From the NCBI GenBank assembly GCA_945865815.1, contig CAMBFR010000011.1:1-60115 (forward strand): a stretch of DNA of 60,115 bases, given 5' to 3'. Below the pieces are notes generated by a model. The model was not told the DNA's origin, searched no databases, and was given only the letters and a program-made list of their open reading frames with translations. Within the stretch, counting starts at the first letter, position 1. Every line of letters starts with the position of its first letter. Origin of the DNA: Candidatus Sulfopaludibacter sp. SbA3 (GTDB lineage Bacteria > Acidobacteriota > Terriglobia > 20CM-2-55-15). Shown here piece after piece: positions 18,003-26,320 of this stretch. The translations under genes were made by a program, and so were the position numbers.

Positions 18003-18233
18003 GTGCCAAAAAGTGCCACGTATTGGGTCCGTTCCAAACAGATTAACGAAGTCACGGGGTTTGGCCGGCCGGTTCCGGCTCGGTTCAAGTCGCTCGACGA
18101 GGCCAAACTCTATCGACGTGAGCTGAACTTACACCGCGGCCCCTATCATCCCGGTTACATTGTCGAAAAGCAGAACGACAATCCTCCTCCTTTTACTCTG
18201 GCAGCACGAAAGATTGTGATTCCCGGGTCCTGA
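18003..18233 (+). CDS. Small conserved orphan protein, paralogue 1
   Basis: A 76-residue protein from GTG 18003, behind GAAGGAAAC. I do not recognise the family. It clearly resembles the protein encoded at 28503-28742: both share a WV-SKQ-NEVTGFG-like block, PVPARFKSLDEAKLYRRELN and GPYHPGYIVE. Composition suggests a soluble, basic small domain with a central helix (DEAKLYRRELNL). No signal peptide or transmembrane segment is seen. It follows the universal stress gene by 79 bases and may share its transcript. Confidence 0.65.
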   Translation: MPKSATYWVRSKQINEVTGFGRPVPARFKSLDEAKLYRRELNLHRGPYHPGYIVEKQNDNPPPFTLAARKIVIPGS

Positions 18234-18302
18234 CGCGCTTAACCTCCGGGTTGTTCGCGGTGATAGACCGCGCCTACAGCGAAGGACTGCACACAATCCG
18301 GA

Positions 18303-20078
18303 TCAGGCTGACGTTGCTGCGGGAGATTCGTGGCCGGCAGGCAAGAAAATCGTAAATGTGGAGCCGGTCCCCACTTTGCTGGAGACTGAAGTACTGCCGC
18401 CCTGGCTTTCCACGGCGTGTTTTGCAATTGCCAGGCCGAGGCCAGTGCCTCCGGCTTCCCGGCTGCGTGACTTCTCGACACGATAAAAACGTTCGAACAC
18501 TCGCGCCAGATGTTCCTGAGGAATACCGACTCCGGTGTCTGCGATATCCAGGGCGAAGCCGCCCGATACCACGCGCCCTGTGATCCGAACGTGACCACCG
18601 GCCCGGTTGTAGTGAATAGCATTGTCCAGAAGGTTTGATATGGCCCGCGCCAAACGCGATCCGTCGGCCATGATTTCGATTGCCGGGCACTCCACTTCGA
18701 CAGCGATATCCTTTTCCCGTATCTGTGGCATGCGGGTTTGAACGTGCTCTTCGACAAGCTCCCGGATTCTGACCGGCTGTCTCTCCACAGGCAGTTCAGC
18801 CTCCAGCCGCGCCAGAACCAACAGGTCATCAACCAAGGCCTGAAGCAGCACGGAGTTTCGTTCGATAGCCCCAAGAAATTCTCGTGTCAGCGCGGGATCG
18901 CGCTCCTTCGAGTTCAACTCCGAGTTCAACAGCGTCTCCGCGTAACCACGGATGGACGTCAGTGGCGTTTTGAACTCATGAGAGACGTTGCCAATAAAAT
19001 CTTTCCGCATCCTTTCGATGCGGCGAACCTCCGTTAAATCGTGGAACGTCATCACGACAAGTTCTGCGTGGCCCGACAGTGTCCGGACGGGCGCGGCCTT
19101 GGCCAGCAGGATTCGACCCGAGCCGGTCATCAGGTCGATGGGGGGAACGTCGGAACCGCGAAGCGCCTCGCGCACTGCCAAGTCGATTGATGGATGGCGC
19201 ACAAGCTCCATGGGAAGCCTGCCGGTGATGTCACCGTGAATATCGAGCAGTTGCCGGATGGACTGGTTTGCCAGCACGACGCGGACTTCGCGATCGAAAA
19301 CCACTACGCCGGCACTCATCGCGGCAACAATGGCTTCGGTTCGCATTTTATCGTCCTGCAGTTCTTCCATTTTTCCCCGCAGGGATCTGGCCATTGCGTT
19401 CAAGGACGAGGCCATTACACCCATGTCCCGGTCCCCCACCTCTGGGAACTCTGAGTTGAGGTTGCCGGCAGCGAGTTCGTGAAAGGCGTCCGCCATTCGG
19501 CGTAGCGGCCGCGACACAACGGCATAGACCATGTAGCCGAAGGTCAGCGCAGTCGCGATTGCCACCAGCATGGCCAGAACAAGTTGCCAGCGCAGCCCCC
19601 CGATCAGGTTTTCCACGGCGCCCAATGGCATGGCCAGGCGAAGCACCGATCCATCGTCAAAAATCGTGGCGACGTAGATAAACGGCACTCCCACAGTCGC
19701 GTTCCAACGAATCGAGGCGCCGCGGCCAATTTCCCGGGCCTGGATGACTTCAGGACGATCGCTGTGATTTTCCACGCCGGCAATCGCATCACGCGTCAGA
19801 TCAGAATCGCCCAGGACACGGCCGTCGGCGGCGATGATCGTTACGCGAACCTGAAGGGAGTCCGCAATCGACTCGGCCAAATCCACAGAGTCCCGGCTGC
19901 CGGTGTGCATTTGAATGTAAGTTCTGGCCAGGTTCGCCGACTTGAGGAGTTGATCCTCGATTTCAGCTTCGAAGCTTGCCCGGAGGCTTGTCGCGAGGAA
20001 ATATCCAAGCAGCAGAAGTATGACGCCCATCGCCGCGACGTTCAGGGCAACCAGGCGGGAATGCAGTCGCAGGGCCAC
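18303..20078 (-). CDS. PhoR-like sensor histidine kinase
   Basis: A 591-residue inner-membrane kinase: TM1 ~12-32, a periplasmic sensor domain, TM2 ~165-185, HAMP, a PAS domain (~245-340), HisKA with NVSHEFKTPLTSIRGYAE (phospho-acceptor His near 365), and HATPase with DNAIHYN, DTGVGIP and GGTGLGLAI boxes. This layout matches PhoR-type phosphate sensors. It starts at GTG 20078, three bases after the stop of the broken pit gene, so it was probably co-translated with pit. No response-regulator gene is adjacent; its partner must be elsewhere. The phosphate role is inferred from architecture and the pit neighbour. Confidence 0.85.
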   Translation of the reverse strand: MALRLHSRLVALNVAAMGVILLLLGYFLATSLRASFEAEIEDQLLKSANLARTYIQMHTGSRDSVDLAESIADSLQVRVTIIAADGRVLGDSDLTRDAIAGVENHSDRPEVIQAREIGRGASIRWNATVGVPFIYVATIFDDGSVLRLAMPLGAVENLIGGLRWQLVLAMLVAIATALTFGYMVYAVVSRPLRRMADAFHELAAGNLNSEFPEVGDRDMGVMASSLNAMARSLRGKMEELQDDKMRTEAIVAAMSAGVVVFDREVRVVLANQSIRQLLDIHGDITGRLPMELVRHPSIDLAVREALRGSDVPPIDLMTGSGRILLAKAAPVRTLSGHAELVVMTFHDLTEVRRIERMRKDFIGNVSHEFKTPLTSIRGYAETLLNSELNSKERDPALTREFLGAIERNSVLLQALVDDLLVLARLEAELPVERQPVRIRELVEEHVQTRMPQIREKDIAVEVECPAIEIMADGSRLARAISNLLDNAIHYNRAGGHVRITGRVVSGGFALDIADTGVGIPQEHLARVFERFYRVEKSRSREAGGTGLGLAIAKHAVESQGGSTSVSSKVGTGSTFTIFLPAGHESPAATSA

Positions 20079-20081
20079 GTC

Positions 20082-20630
20082 TCAAGATAGCATTTTGTAG
20101 ACCATGGCGGCGATGATCGCTGCCGCCGGTATCGTCATGATCCATGCCCGGATGATGCTCTTGGTTACCGCCCATCGCACCGCGGAGAGGCGGCGAGTGG
20201 AACCTGCACCGATAAATGTATCCGGAAGTGAACAGGACGCCGGCAATGATGCCCATCGTTTTCTGCGCGTCATTGGTTCCGTGCCCGAGGCTGTATGCCG
20301 CCGCGGACGCCAACTGCAATTTGCGAAACCGCTTGTCGACAGAGTTCGGGGCCGTGTTCTTCACCATCCACAGAGTTCCCGCCATCATCAGAAAACCGAG
20401 GATCATTCCGATCAGCGGAGACAGCACGATGAAGATTAATGTCTTCGTCCAACCGGAAGCTATGATGACGCCGAGCCCGCTCTTGGCGACGGCTCTTCCG
20501 GCATAGCCGCCGACTAAAGCGTGCGAGGAACTCGAGGGCAGGCCGAAGTACCACGTGATGATGTTCCAGGCGATGACCCCGATAAGCCCCGCGAAAATCA
20601 CCGTGCGATCCACGGAATTGATGTCATCAT
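20082..20630 (-). pseudogene. pit: Pit-type low-affinity phosphate transporter, degraded
   Basis: Recognisable Pit segments are VIFAGLIGVIAWNIITWYFG, then LPSSSSHALVGG, SLGHGTNDAQKTMGIIAGVL and, in another frame, RRLSAVRWAVTKSIIRAWIM followed by TIPAAAIIAAMVYKML. The N-terminal portion before AGLIGVIAWN is absent. Between FTSGYI (near 20220) and GAGSTRRLSAVRW (near 20210) a large internal region is missing and the frame changes. The gene is therefore truncated at the 5' side and internally deleted, and cannot encode a working transporter. It abuts a DUF47 relic on the opposite strand at about 20625. Confidence 0.85.
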
Positions 20631-20820
20631 CAGCGTTCACGGGTTGGAAAACGAGGGTGACCGGCTTTACCGTCACTTTATCGGCAAACTTTACGCGGAA
20701 GAAAGCGATGCTATTCGTCTGATGAAGTACAGTTCGATTTACAACGAACTGGAACATACGATCGATAAGTGCGAGGACCTCATGAACGCCATCGAATCGA
20801 TCGTTCTCAAGCAATCCTAG
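20631..20820 (+). pseudogene. DUF47 (Pit accessory, PhoU-like) protein, 3' fragment
   Basis: Reads VHGLENEGDRLYRHFIGKLY, then YNELEHTIDKCEDLMNAIES and IVLKQS before TAG. This is the C-terminal third of a DUF47 protein, normally encoded just upstream of pit on the same strand. Here it lies on the opposite strand, head against the truncated pit, with no upstream DUF47 sequence. Its stop codon is part of the CTAG flank of the adjacent 393-bp element. Confidence 0.8.
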
Positions 20821-21213
20821 TGTGGTGTTTCCTGATTGCGGCTTTGCCGATAAAGTCATTTATGTCGCCCCTACGGGGCTTTCTCAGATTGCGACTTTGA
20901 CCCAGGGCTCACGCCCTGGGCTAACAGTCTGACGCCGCTACGCGGCTGAATTAGCTCGCGAAGCGAGCGATACAAACTAGCCCAGGGCGTGAGCCCTGGG
21001 TCACGAAAACATCACCGGAACAAGCCCCGTAGGGGCGACACCAATGACTTTAGGTGCAAAGCCCCTGATTGCCCTTACGGTTGTTCCGAGCAGAATGGCG
21101 TAGGATTCTAGGAGCGACGAGGGAGCAATGCTCATTCATTGTGACCGAGGAGCGACAACGAAGGCGGCGCCGTTCCGCCGGAAGAACGGCAAAGGCAATC
21201 AGGAAACACCACA
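20821..21213 (+). mobile_element. MITE-like 393-bp palindromic element with CTAG target duplication
   Basis: Terminal inverted repeats TGTGGTGTTTCCTGATTGC (20821-20839) and its exact complement (21195-21213), extended by CTTTGCC after a 2-base indel, are flanked on both sides by CTAG (20817-20820 and 21214-21217). Inside is a large cruciform: CGCCCCTACGGGGCTT at 20866 pairs with AAGCCCCGTAGGGGCG at 21022, and GACCCAGGGCTCACGCCCTG pairs with its complement near 20980-21002. No transposase is encoded. It accounts for nearly all of the 428-base gap before the next gene. Confidence 0.8.
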
Positions 21214-21248
21214 CTAGACTCAGTACGAAATCGGACGGAGGTTACCTT

Positions 21249-22010
21249 ATGATGGCATGGTCGAAAGTCGCCGCGTCGGTCGTGGTCTGCTTCACCATGA
21301 TGGCAGCTGCATCTGCGGTAGAGGCCGCTGAGATCACGGTCCTGTGTTCCAACGGCATGAAAGAGGTGCTGGTCGAACTGATCCCGGTCTTCGAACGGGC
21401 GACGGGGAACAAGGTTTCCGTCAATTACGACACCACCACCAACATCGTGGACCGCCTCAACGGCGGCGCAAAAACGGACCTCGTGGTTCTCACCTCAGAG
21501 GCCATTGACGCGCTCATGAAGCAGGGAGTCGTTGTACCCGGCAGCCGCGTGGACCTGGCCCGTTCGGGAATTGCGCTTGCCGTGCGTTCGGGCGCGCCGA
21601 AGCCCGGCATCGCCTCGCCGGAGGCTTTGAAACAGGCGCTGCTGGCAGCCAAGTCCATCGCGATCACAAGCAACGGTGTCAGCGGCGTTCATATGCTGAG
21701 TGTCATGGAACGGCTCGGCATTGCGGATGCCATGAAGCCCAGGATCATTCGCGTCGATGCCGGTCCGACAGGTGCACTCGTTGCCAGTGGCCGGGCTGAA
21801 ATAGCCGTGCAGCAATTCAGCGAACTCATGCCGGTCCCAGGCGTTGAGATCATTGGCGCCCTGCCCGGAGCCCTGCAGAGAATCACGGTGTTCTCGGCCG
21901 GTCTATCGAGATCCGCGGCTGAACCGGCGGCGGCGAAGGCCCTTGTCCAGTTGCTGGCAGCCGATTCCGCCCAGCCTGTGATCACGAGGAAGGGGCTGGA
22001 ACCGCGCTGA
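21249..22010 (+). CDS. Periplasmic substrate-binding protein, ModA-like
   Basis: About 253 residues. A signal peptide ends near AAASAVEAA, then EITVLCSNGMKEVLVELIPV, a ModA/extracellular-solute-binding motif, with KTDLVVLTSEAIDALMKQGVV further on. ATG 21249 follows GGAGG with seven-base spacing. Relatives bind molybdate or other small oxyanions for ABC import, but no molybdate permease or ATPase genes are adjacent; the next genes form a Liv-type system. Its transporter partner and ligand are unknown. The gene lies just downstream of the MITE-like element, which may affect its expression. Confidence 0.75.
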   Translation: MMAWSKVAASVVVCFTMMAAASAVEAAEITVLCSNGMKEVLVELIPVFERATGNKVSVNYDTTTNIVDRLNGGAKTDLVVLTSEAIDALMKQGVVVPGSRVDLARSGIALAVRSGAPKPGIASPEALKQALLAAKSIAITSNGVSGVHMLSVMERLGIADAMKPRIIRVDAGPTGALVASGRAEIAVQQFSELMPVPGVEIIGALPGALQRITVFSAGLSRSAAEPAAAKALVQLLAADSAQPVITRKGLEPR

Positions 22011-22064
22011 GGTCTCATGCATAATCAGCAACTTGCGTGTTTACAAATCGTTAGGGGAGGGCTC

Positions 22065-23207
22065 ATGAGGCGTCGATCATCGCTAGCTGTCTTGTGTTTG
22101 TTAACTGCCGCGCTGGTATCCTGCGCCGGCAATACATCCGATCAGGCATCCAACGAGATCGTGATCGGCGAGTTCGGCTCGCTGACCGGCACCACCGCGA
22201 CGTTCGGCATATCGACCAAAAACGGAATCGATATGGCGATTGAAGAGGTCAACAAGGCGGGGGGACTGCTCGGCAAGCAGGTGCGCGTCATCGTGGAAGA
22301 CGACCAGGGCAGGCCTGAAGAGGCCCAGACCGTCGTGACGAAGCTGATCACCAGCGACCAGGTTGTGGCGATCCTCGGAGAAGTGGCGTCCTCGCGCACG
22401 CTGGCCGCCGCGCCGGTGGCCCAGCAGAGTATGATCCCGATGATTTCCCCTTCCTCCACAAATCCTCGCGTAACCGAAGTCGGCGACTATATCTTTCGAG
22501 TGTGCTTCATCGATCCATTTCAGGGATTCGTGATGGCGAAGTTCGCATCCAGCACGCTGAAGGTCCTGAACGTCGCCATACTCCGCGACATCAAGAATGA
22601 CTACTCGGTCGGCCTTGCCGACGTTTTCGCCGATAACATGAAGAAGATGGGCGGCACTATTGTCTCCGACGAAAGCTACAGCGAAGGGGATACCGATTTC
22701 AGCGCGCAGTTGACTTCGATCAGGGCCCGCAATCCGCAGGCGATTTTCATTCCGGGTTACTACACGGAAGTCGGATTGATCGCCCGGCAGGCAAGACGGC
22801 TTGGGATGACAATGCCTTTGTTGGGCGGAGACGGATGGGACTCGCCAAGACTGACCGACATCGGCGGCGAGGCGCTGAACGACACCTATTTCTCCAACCA
22901 CTATTCCGTCGACGATCCCAGCCCCGCGATTCAGAATTTCGTGTCGCAGTACCGGACGAAATACGGCGAAACGCCGGACGCGCTTGCCGCCCTGGGGTTC
23001 GACTCCGCCAATATCCTGTTCGATGCCATCCGCCGCGCCAACTCCGCGGAATCGGTGAAGATTCGCGATGCAATCGCACAGACAGTGGATTATCCGGGCG
23101 TTACAGGAAAGATCACACTCGATGCGAATCGCAATGCCGTCAAGCCGGCGGTCGTTTTGCGCGTCAGGGATTCAAAGCTCGAGTACGTGGAAACGATTAC
23201 GCCGTAG
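22065..23207 (+). CDS. Branched-chain amino-acid-type ABC substrate-binding lipoprotein
   Basis: A 380-residue protein with a lipoprotein signal (LLTAALVSCAGN; Cys near residue 24). The body begins IVIGEFGSLTGTTATFGIST, then GIDMAIEEVNKAGGLLGKQV, the type I periplasmic-binding fold of LivJ/LivK. ATG 22065 was chosen because GGGGAGG lies before it and the lipobox then falls at the right distance. Four Liv transporter genes follow after a family B repeat, so it is the likely ligand receptor of that importer. Ligand may be leucine-type amino acids, amides or others. Confidence 0.88.
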   Translation: MRRRSSLAVLCLLTAALVSCAGNTSDQASNEIVIGEFGSLTGTTATFGISTKNGIDMAIEEVNKAGGLLGKQVRVIVEDDQGRPEEAQTVVTKLITSDQVVAILGEVASSRTLAAAPVAQQSMIPMISPSSTNPRVTEVGDYIFRVCFIDPFQGFVMAKFASSTLKVLNVAILRDIKNDYSVGLADVFADNMKKMGGTIVSDESYSEGDTDFSAQLTSIRARNPQAIFIPGYYTEVGLIARQARRLGMTMPLLGGDGWDSPRLTDIGGEALNDTYFSNHYSVDDPSPAIQNFVSQYRTKYGETPDALAALGFDSANILFDAIRRANSAESVKIRDAIAQTVDYPGVTGKITLDANRNAVKPAVVLRVRDSKLEYVETITP

Positions 23208-23243
23208 GGGTGGATTACTGTGGATATTTTGAGGATGGGAAAA

Positions 23244-23433
23244 ACTCCCCTCCTGGATTAGGAGGGGCGCCGTTCGCGCGTTTTTCAGCGAATGGCGGGG
23301 TGGTGTATACGATGCGAAGCCACCCTATAGACAATCGCGAAGCGGACCGATTCAAAGGTGGCTTCGCATCGTTTCGTACCACCCCGTCTGCGCCTTCGGC
23401 GCAGCCACCCCTCCTAAGACAGGAGGGGAATTT
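23244..23433 (+). repeat. Family B composite palindromic repeat, copy 3
   Basis: The short form, ~190 bp, from ACTCCCCTCCTGGATTAGGA to CTCCTAAGACAGGAGGGGAA. It contains GCCGTTCGCGCG...GCGAATGGC arms and CACCCCGTCTGCGCCTTCGG. It splits the binding-protein gene from livH in an otherwise contiguous ABC operon and fills most of the 321-base gap; no gene is seen there. Confidence 0.85.
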
Positions 23434-23528
23434 GGGTAGCGGGTGTCAGACGCTTGTTTTATCAGCTTTACGCGTCTGACCTCGAATTTGCCGATTCAAA
23501 GTAGCCCACTACCGGAATTTGGGATTAC

Positions 23529-24590
23529 ATGGAAACTTTCCTTCAGCAGGTCATCAACGGCATCTCTCAGGGCAGCGCCTACGCCCTGATTGCCCTCGGG
23601 TACACGATGGTCTACGGCGTTTTGCGGTTGATCAACTTCGCTCACGGCGATGTGTACATGTTCGGCGCATTCATGGGCTATTACCTGGCCAACATTCCCT
23701 GGATCGAGTCGAGGCTGGGAACATCCGCCGCCAGCGCCGTGTTTGTGATGCTCGGCGCGATGATTCTTTCCGCGGGCCTTGGAATTCTTATCGAACAATT
23801 TGCGTATCGTCCGGGCCGTAGCGCCACGCGTTTCACGCTGGCCTTCTGGTTCGGTGTCCTGGGGGCCGGCGGCGGACAGCTTGTGGGTCAGACATTCGCG
23901 TCCGTTGTGCTGGGCGCGGTTGTGGGTATTGCCGTTGGAGCCGTACTGGAATGGCTCGGCATTCGTCCCGTGAGACAGGAGTCCCGCCTGGCGCTGCTGA
24001 TCATCGCAATCGGCGTTTCGCTGTTTCTCGAAAATGGAGGCCAGCAGGCCTTCGGGGCAGACCCGAAATTCTTTCCGCAAATCATCCCTACAACTTCGCT
24101 GAACATCGGTCCTCTCAACCTCGATAGCCAGCGAGTGATTGTGCTTCTGGTTTCACTCGCGTTGATGGTCGTGTTGACCGTCATTGTGCAATACACGAAG
24201 ACGGGCAAGGCAATGCGGGCGGTTTCGTTCAATCTCGACGCTGCCAAATTGATGGGCATCAATACCGATCGAATCATCGCTTTCACTTTCGCCCTCGGTT
24301 CGGCGCTCGCTGCCGCGGGCGGAATTCTCGTCTCGTTGCTGTATCCGAGAATCGATCCGCTCATGGGAGTGATGCCCGGCCTGAAGGCTTTCGTCGCCGC
24401 GGTTCTTGGCGGAATCGGAAGCATACCCGGCGCGATGATCGGGGGCTTGATTATCGGAATGGCCGAAGTCATGGCCGTCGGATACGGACAATCCACGTAC
24501 CGCGATGCGATCGCGTTTGTCATCCTCGTCCTGATCCTGCTATTGAGACCTGCCGGCATCATGGGCAAAGGAATGATCGAAAAGGTATGA
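23529..24590 (+). CDS. livH: Branched-chain amino-acid ABC transporter permease LivH
   Basis: A 353-residue inner-membrane permease starting METFLQQVINGISQGSAYAL, with the LivH signature ALGYTMVYGVLRLINFAHGD near residue 22 and about eight hydrophobic segments. The cytoplasmic coupling region (KAMRAVSFNLDAAKLMGINT) is clear. Residues ~95-150 hold an Ala/Gly/Val-rich segment (FWFGVLGAGGGQLVGQTFAS) that lengthens the protein beyond typical LivH (~300). It overlaps livM by four bases. Confidence 0.93.
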   Translation: METFLQQVINGISQGSAYALIALGYTMVYGVLRLINFAHGDVYMFGAFMGYYLANIPWIESRLGTSAASAVFVMLGAMILSAGLGILIEQFAYRPGRSATRFTLAFWFGVLGAGGGQLVGQTFASVVLGAVVGIAVGAVLEWLGIRPVRQESRLALLIIAIGVSLFLENGGQQAFGADPKFFPQIIPTTSLNIGPLNLDSQRVIVLLVSLALMVVLTVIVQYTKTGKAMRAVSFNLDAAKLMGINTDRIIAFTFALGSALAAAGGILVSLLYPRIDPLMGVMPGLKAFVAAVLGGIGSIPGAMIGGLIIGMAEVMAVGYGQSTYRDAIAFVILVLILLLRPAGIMGKGMIEKV

Positions 24591-25555
24591 AGAAGTGGGT
24601 GTTCTGGCTGGTGGCGCTCGCTGCACTGGCGGCTATGGAATCCAGCCTCAGGGGCCTGATCGGCGCCTACAACTACCAGATCGTCATTCTGGTCGGGATC
24701 AACATCATTCTCGCCGTCAGCCTGAACCTCATTAACGGCTACACGGGCCAGTTTTCGATCGGCCATGCCGGCTTCTATGCCGTCGGCGCCTACACCTCGG
24801 CCTCCCTGGTGTTCTACGGCGGACCCGCTATCCGCGGCGCCACCGCCTTCCTGCCTCAGATTGCGCAAAACGCCGTGCTGTTGCTCGCGGGTATTTTCGC
24901 CGCCGCCATTGCCGCCGGAATTGCGGGCTGGGCCGTGGGCATTCCGTCTTTGCGGCTGCGCGGCGACTATCTGGCCATCGTTACTCTGGGATTCGGCGAA
25001 ATCATTCGCGTCCTCATTTTGAACATCGATGCGATTGGCGGTTCGCGGGGATTCTCCGGCATTCCGCAGCTCAGCAACTTTTTCTGGGTATACCTGGTCG
25101 TGCTCATCACCGTGGTTACCGTTCATAACCTCGTGAACTCGAGTTACGGGCGCGCTTTCATTTCGATACGGGATGATGAGATCGCCGCGGAGGCGATGGG
25201 TGTCGATACGACCCGCTACAAGGTGATGTCTTTTGTCATCAGCTCGATGTTCGCTGGAATTGCGGGAAGCCTGTTCGGGCACTACACCATGTATCTTCAT
25301 CCGAATTCGTTTCTGTTCACCACGTCGTTTTACCTGATCATCATGATCGTGATCGGCGGACTGGGGAGCATCGAGGGCGCAATTCTCGGCGCCGTCCTGG
25401 TAACCGTGCTGCTGGAAGTTTTCCGTGAGTTCGGAGCCTTTCGCCTCGTCAATTTCTCCATATTGCTCGTCCTGATCATGATCTACAGGCCGCAGGGTCT
25501 GTTGGGCGCCTGGACCCTGTTCCGGCCGAGGAAAGCTGCTCCCGCAGCCAAGTGA
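24587..25555 (+). CDS. livM: Branched-chain amino-acid ABC transporter permease LivM
   Basis: A 322-residue membrane protein with the LivM landmarks NLINGYTGQFSIGHAGFYAV (about 46-65), LRLRGDYLAIVTLGFGEIIR and SYGRAFISIRDDEIAAEAMG, the last being the loop that contacts the ATPases. It pairs with LivH to form the transmembrane pore. The start overlaps livH, and livG begins three bases after the stop. Confidence 0.94.
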   Translation: MKKWVFWLVALAALAAMESSLRGLIGAYNYQIVILVGINIILAVSLNLINGYTGQFSIGHAGFYAVGAYTSASLVFYGGPAIRGATAFLPQIAQNAVLLLAGIFAAAIAAGIAGWAVGIPSLRLRGDYLAIVTLGFGEIIRVLILNIDAIGGSRGFSGIPQLSNFFWVYLVVLITVVTVHNLVNSSYGRAFISIRDDEIAAEAMGVDTTRYKVMSFVISSMFAGIAGSLFGHYTMYLHPNSFLFTTSFYLIIMIVIGGLGSIEGAILGAVLVTVLLEVFREFGAFRLVNFSILLVLIMIYRPQGLLGAWTLFRPRKAAPAAK

Positions 25556-25558
25556 GCC

Positions 25559-26320
25559 ATGGGAATACTCGACGTCAGGAATTGCACCAAGAGATTCGGC
25601 GGTCTCATTGCGGTAAAGGCGCTGGACATGTGCCTGAACCAGGGCGATCTGTACGGCCTCATCGGGCCCAACGGAGCGGGGAAGACGACCGTCTTCAATC
25701 TGATTACCGGCGTTTATAAAACGGACGAAGGTTCGATCGAACTCGATGGCAGGACGATTCATCGCAGCAAACCCTCCAGCATCGCGAGCCTGGGAATTTC
25801 ACGCACGTTTCAAAACATCCGGTTGTTTCGCAGCATGACTGTGCTGGAAAACGTCAAGGTCGCGCGGCACATGCGGAAGAAACAGGGCATTGTCGACGCC
25901 ATCGTGCACACCCGGCATTTGAAAAGTGAGGAAGACGAAATCGAGCGCGACGCCATGCAGCTTTTGAAGATCTTTAATCTCGACGCGCGAGCGGACGAAC
26001 TCGCCTTCAATCTTCCGTACGGCTCGCAGCGGCGGCTGGAGATCGCGCGGGCATTGGCGACGGCTCCGAAGGTCCTGTTGCTGGACGAGCCGGCCGCCGG
26101 CATGAATCCGCAGGAGTCGCTGGAACTCATGCGCCTGATCCGCTCGATTCGCGACGAATTTCATATCACGATCCTGCTGGTCGAGCACAACATGAAGGTC
26201 GTGATGGGCGTTTGTGAAAAAATCCAGGTGATCGACTACGGTGAAACGATCGCGTTGGGAACTCCCAGGGAAATCCAGGGCAATCCCAAAGTCATCGAAG
26301 CGTACCTGGGCGGCGCGTGA
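25559..26320 (+). CDS. livG: Branched-chain amino-acid ABC transporter ATPase LivG
   Basis: A 253-residue ABC ATPase with Walker A GPNGAGKTTVFN near residue 38, GISRTFQNIRLFRSMTVLEN (Q-loop region typical of LivG), a signature-like LPYGSQRRLEIARAL and Walker B LLLDEPAAGMNP. It energises import together with LivF. The signature reads YGSQRR rather than LSGGQ, as is usual in LivG. It overlaps livF. Confidence 0.94.
   Translation: MGILDVRNCTKRFGGLIAVKALDMCLNQGDLYGLIGPNGAGKTTVFNLITGVYKTDEGSIELDGRTIHRSKPSSIASLGISRTFQNIRLFRSMTVLENVKVARHMRKKQGIVDAIVHTRHLKSEEDEIERDAMQLLKIFNLDARADELAFNLPYGSQRRLEIARALATAPKVLLLDEPAAGMNPQESLELMRLIRSIRDEFHITILLVEHNMKVVMGVCEKIQVIDYGETIALGTPREIQGNPKVIEAYLGGA

Noticed and set aside
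20521-20630. N-terminal extension of the DUF47 fragment
   Set aside because: These bases are the antisense of the pit relic and show no DUF47 similarity; the open frame is fortuitous.
23888-25762. Minus-strand open frame of ~624 codons
   Set aside because: Antisense to livH, livM and the start of livG; peptide is His/Asp/Gln-rich noise without motifs.
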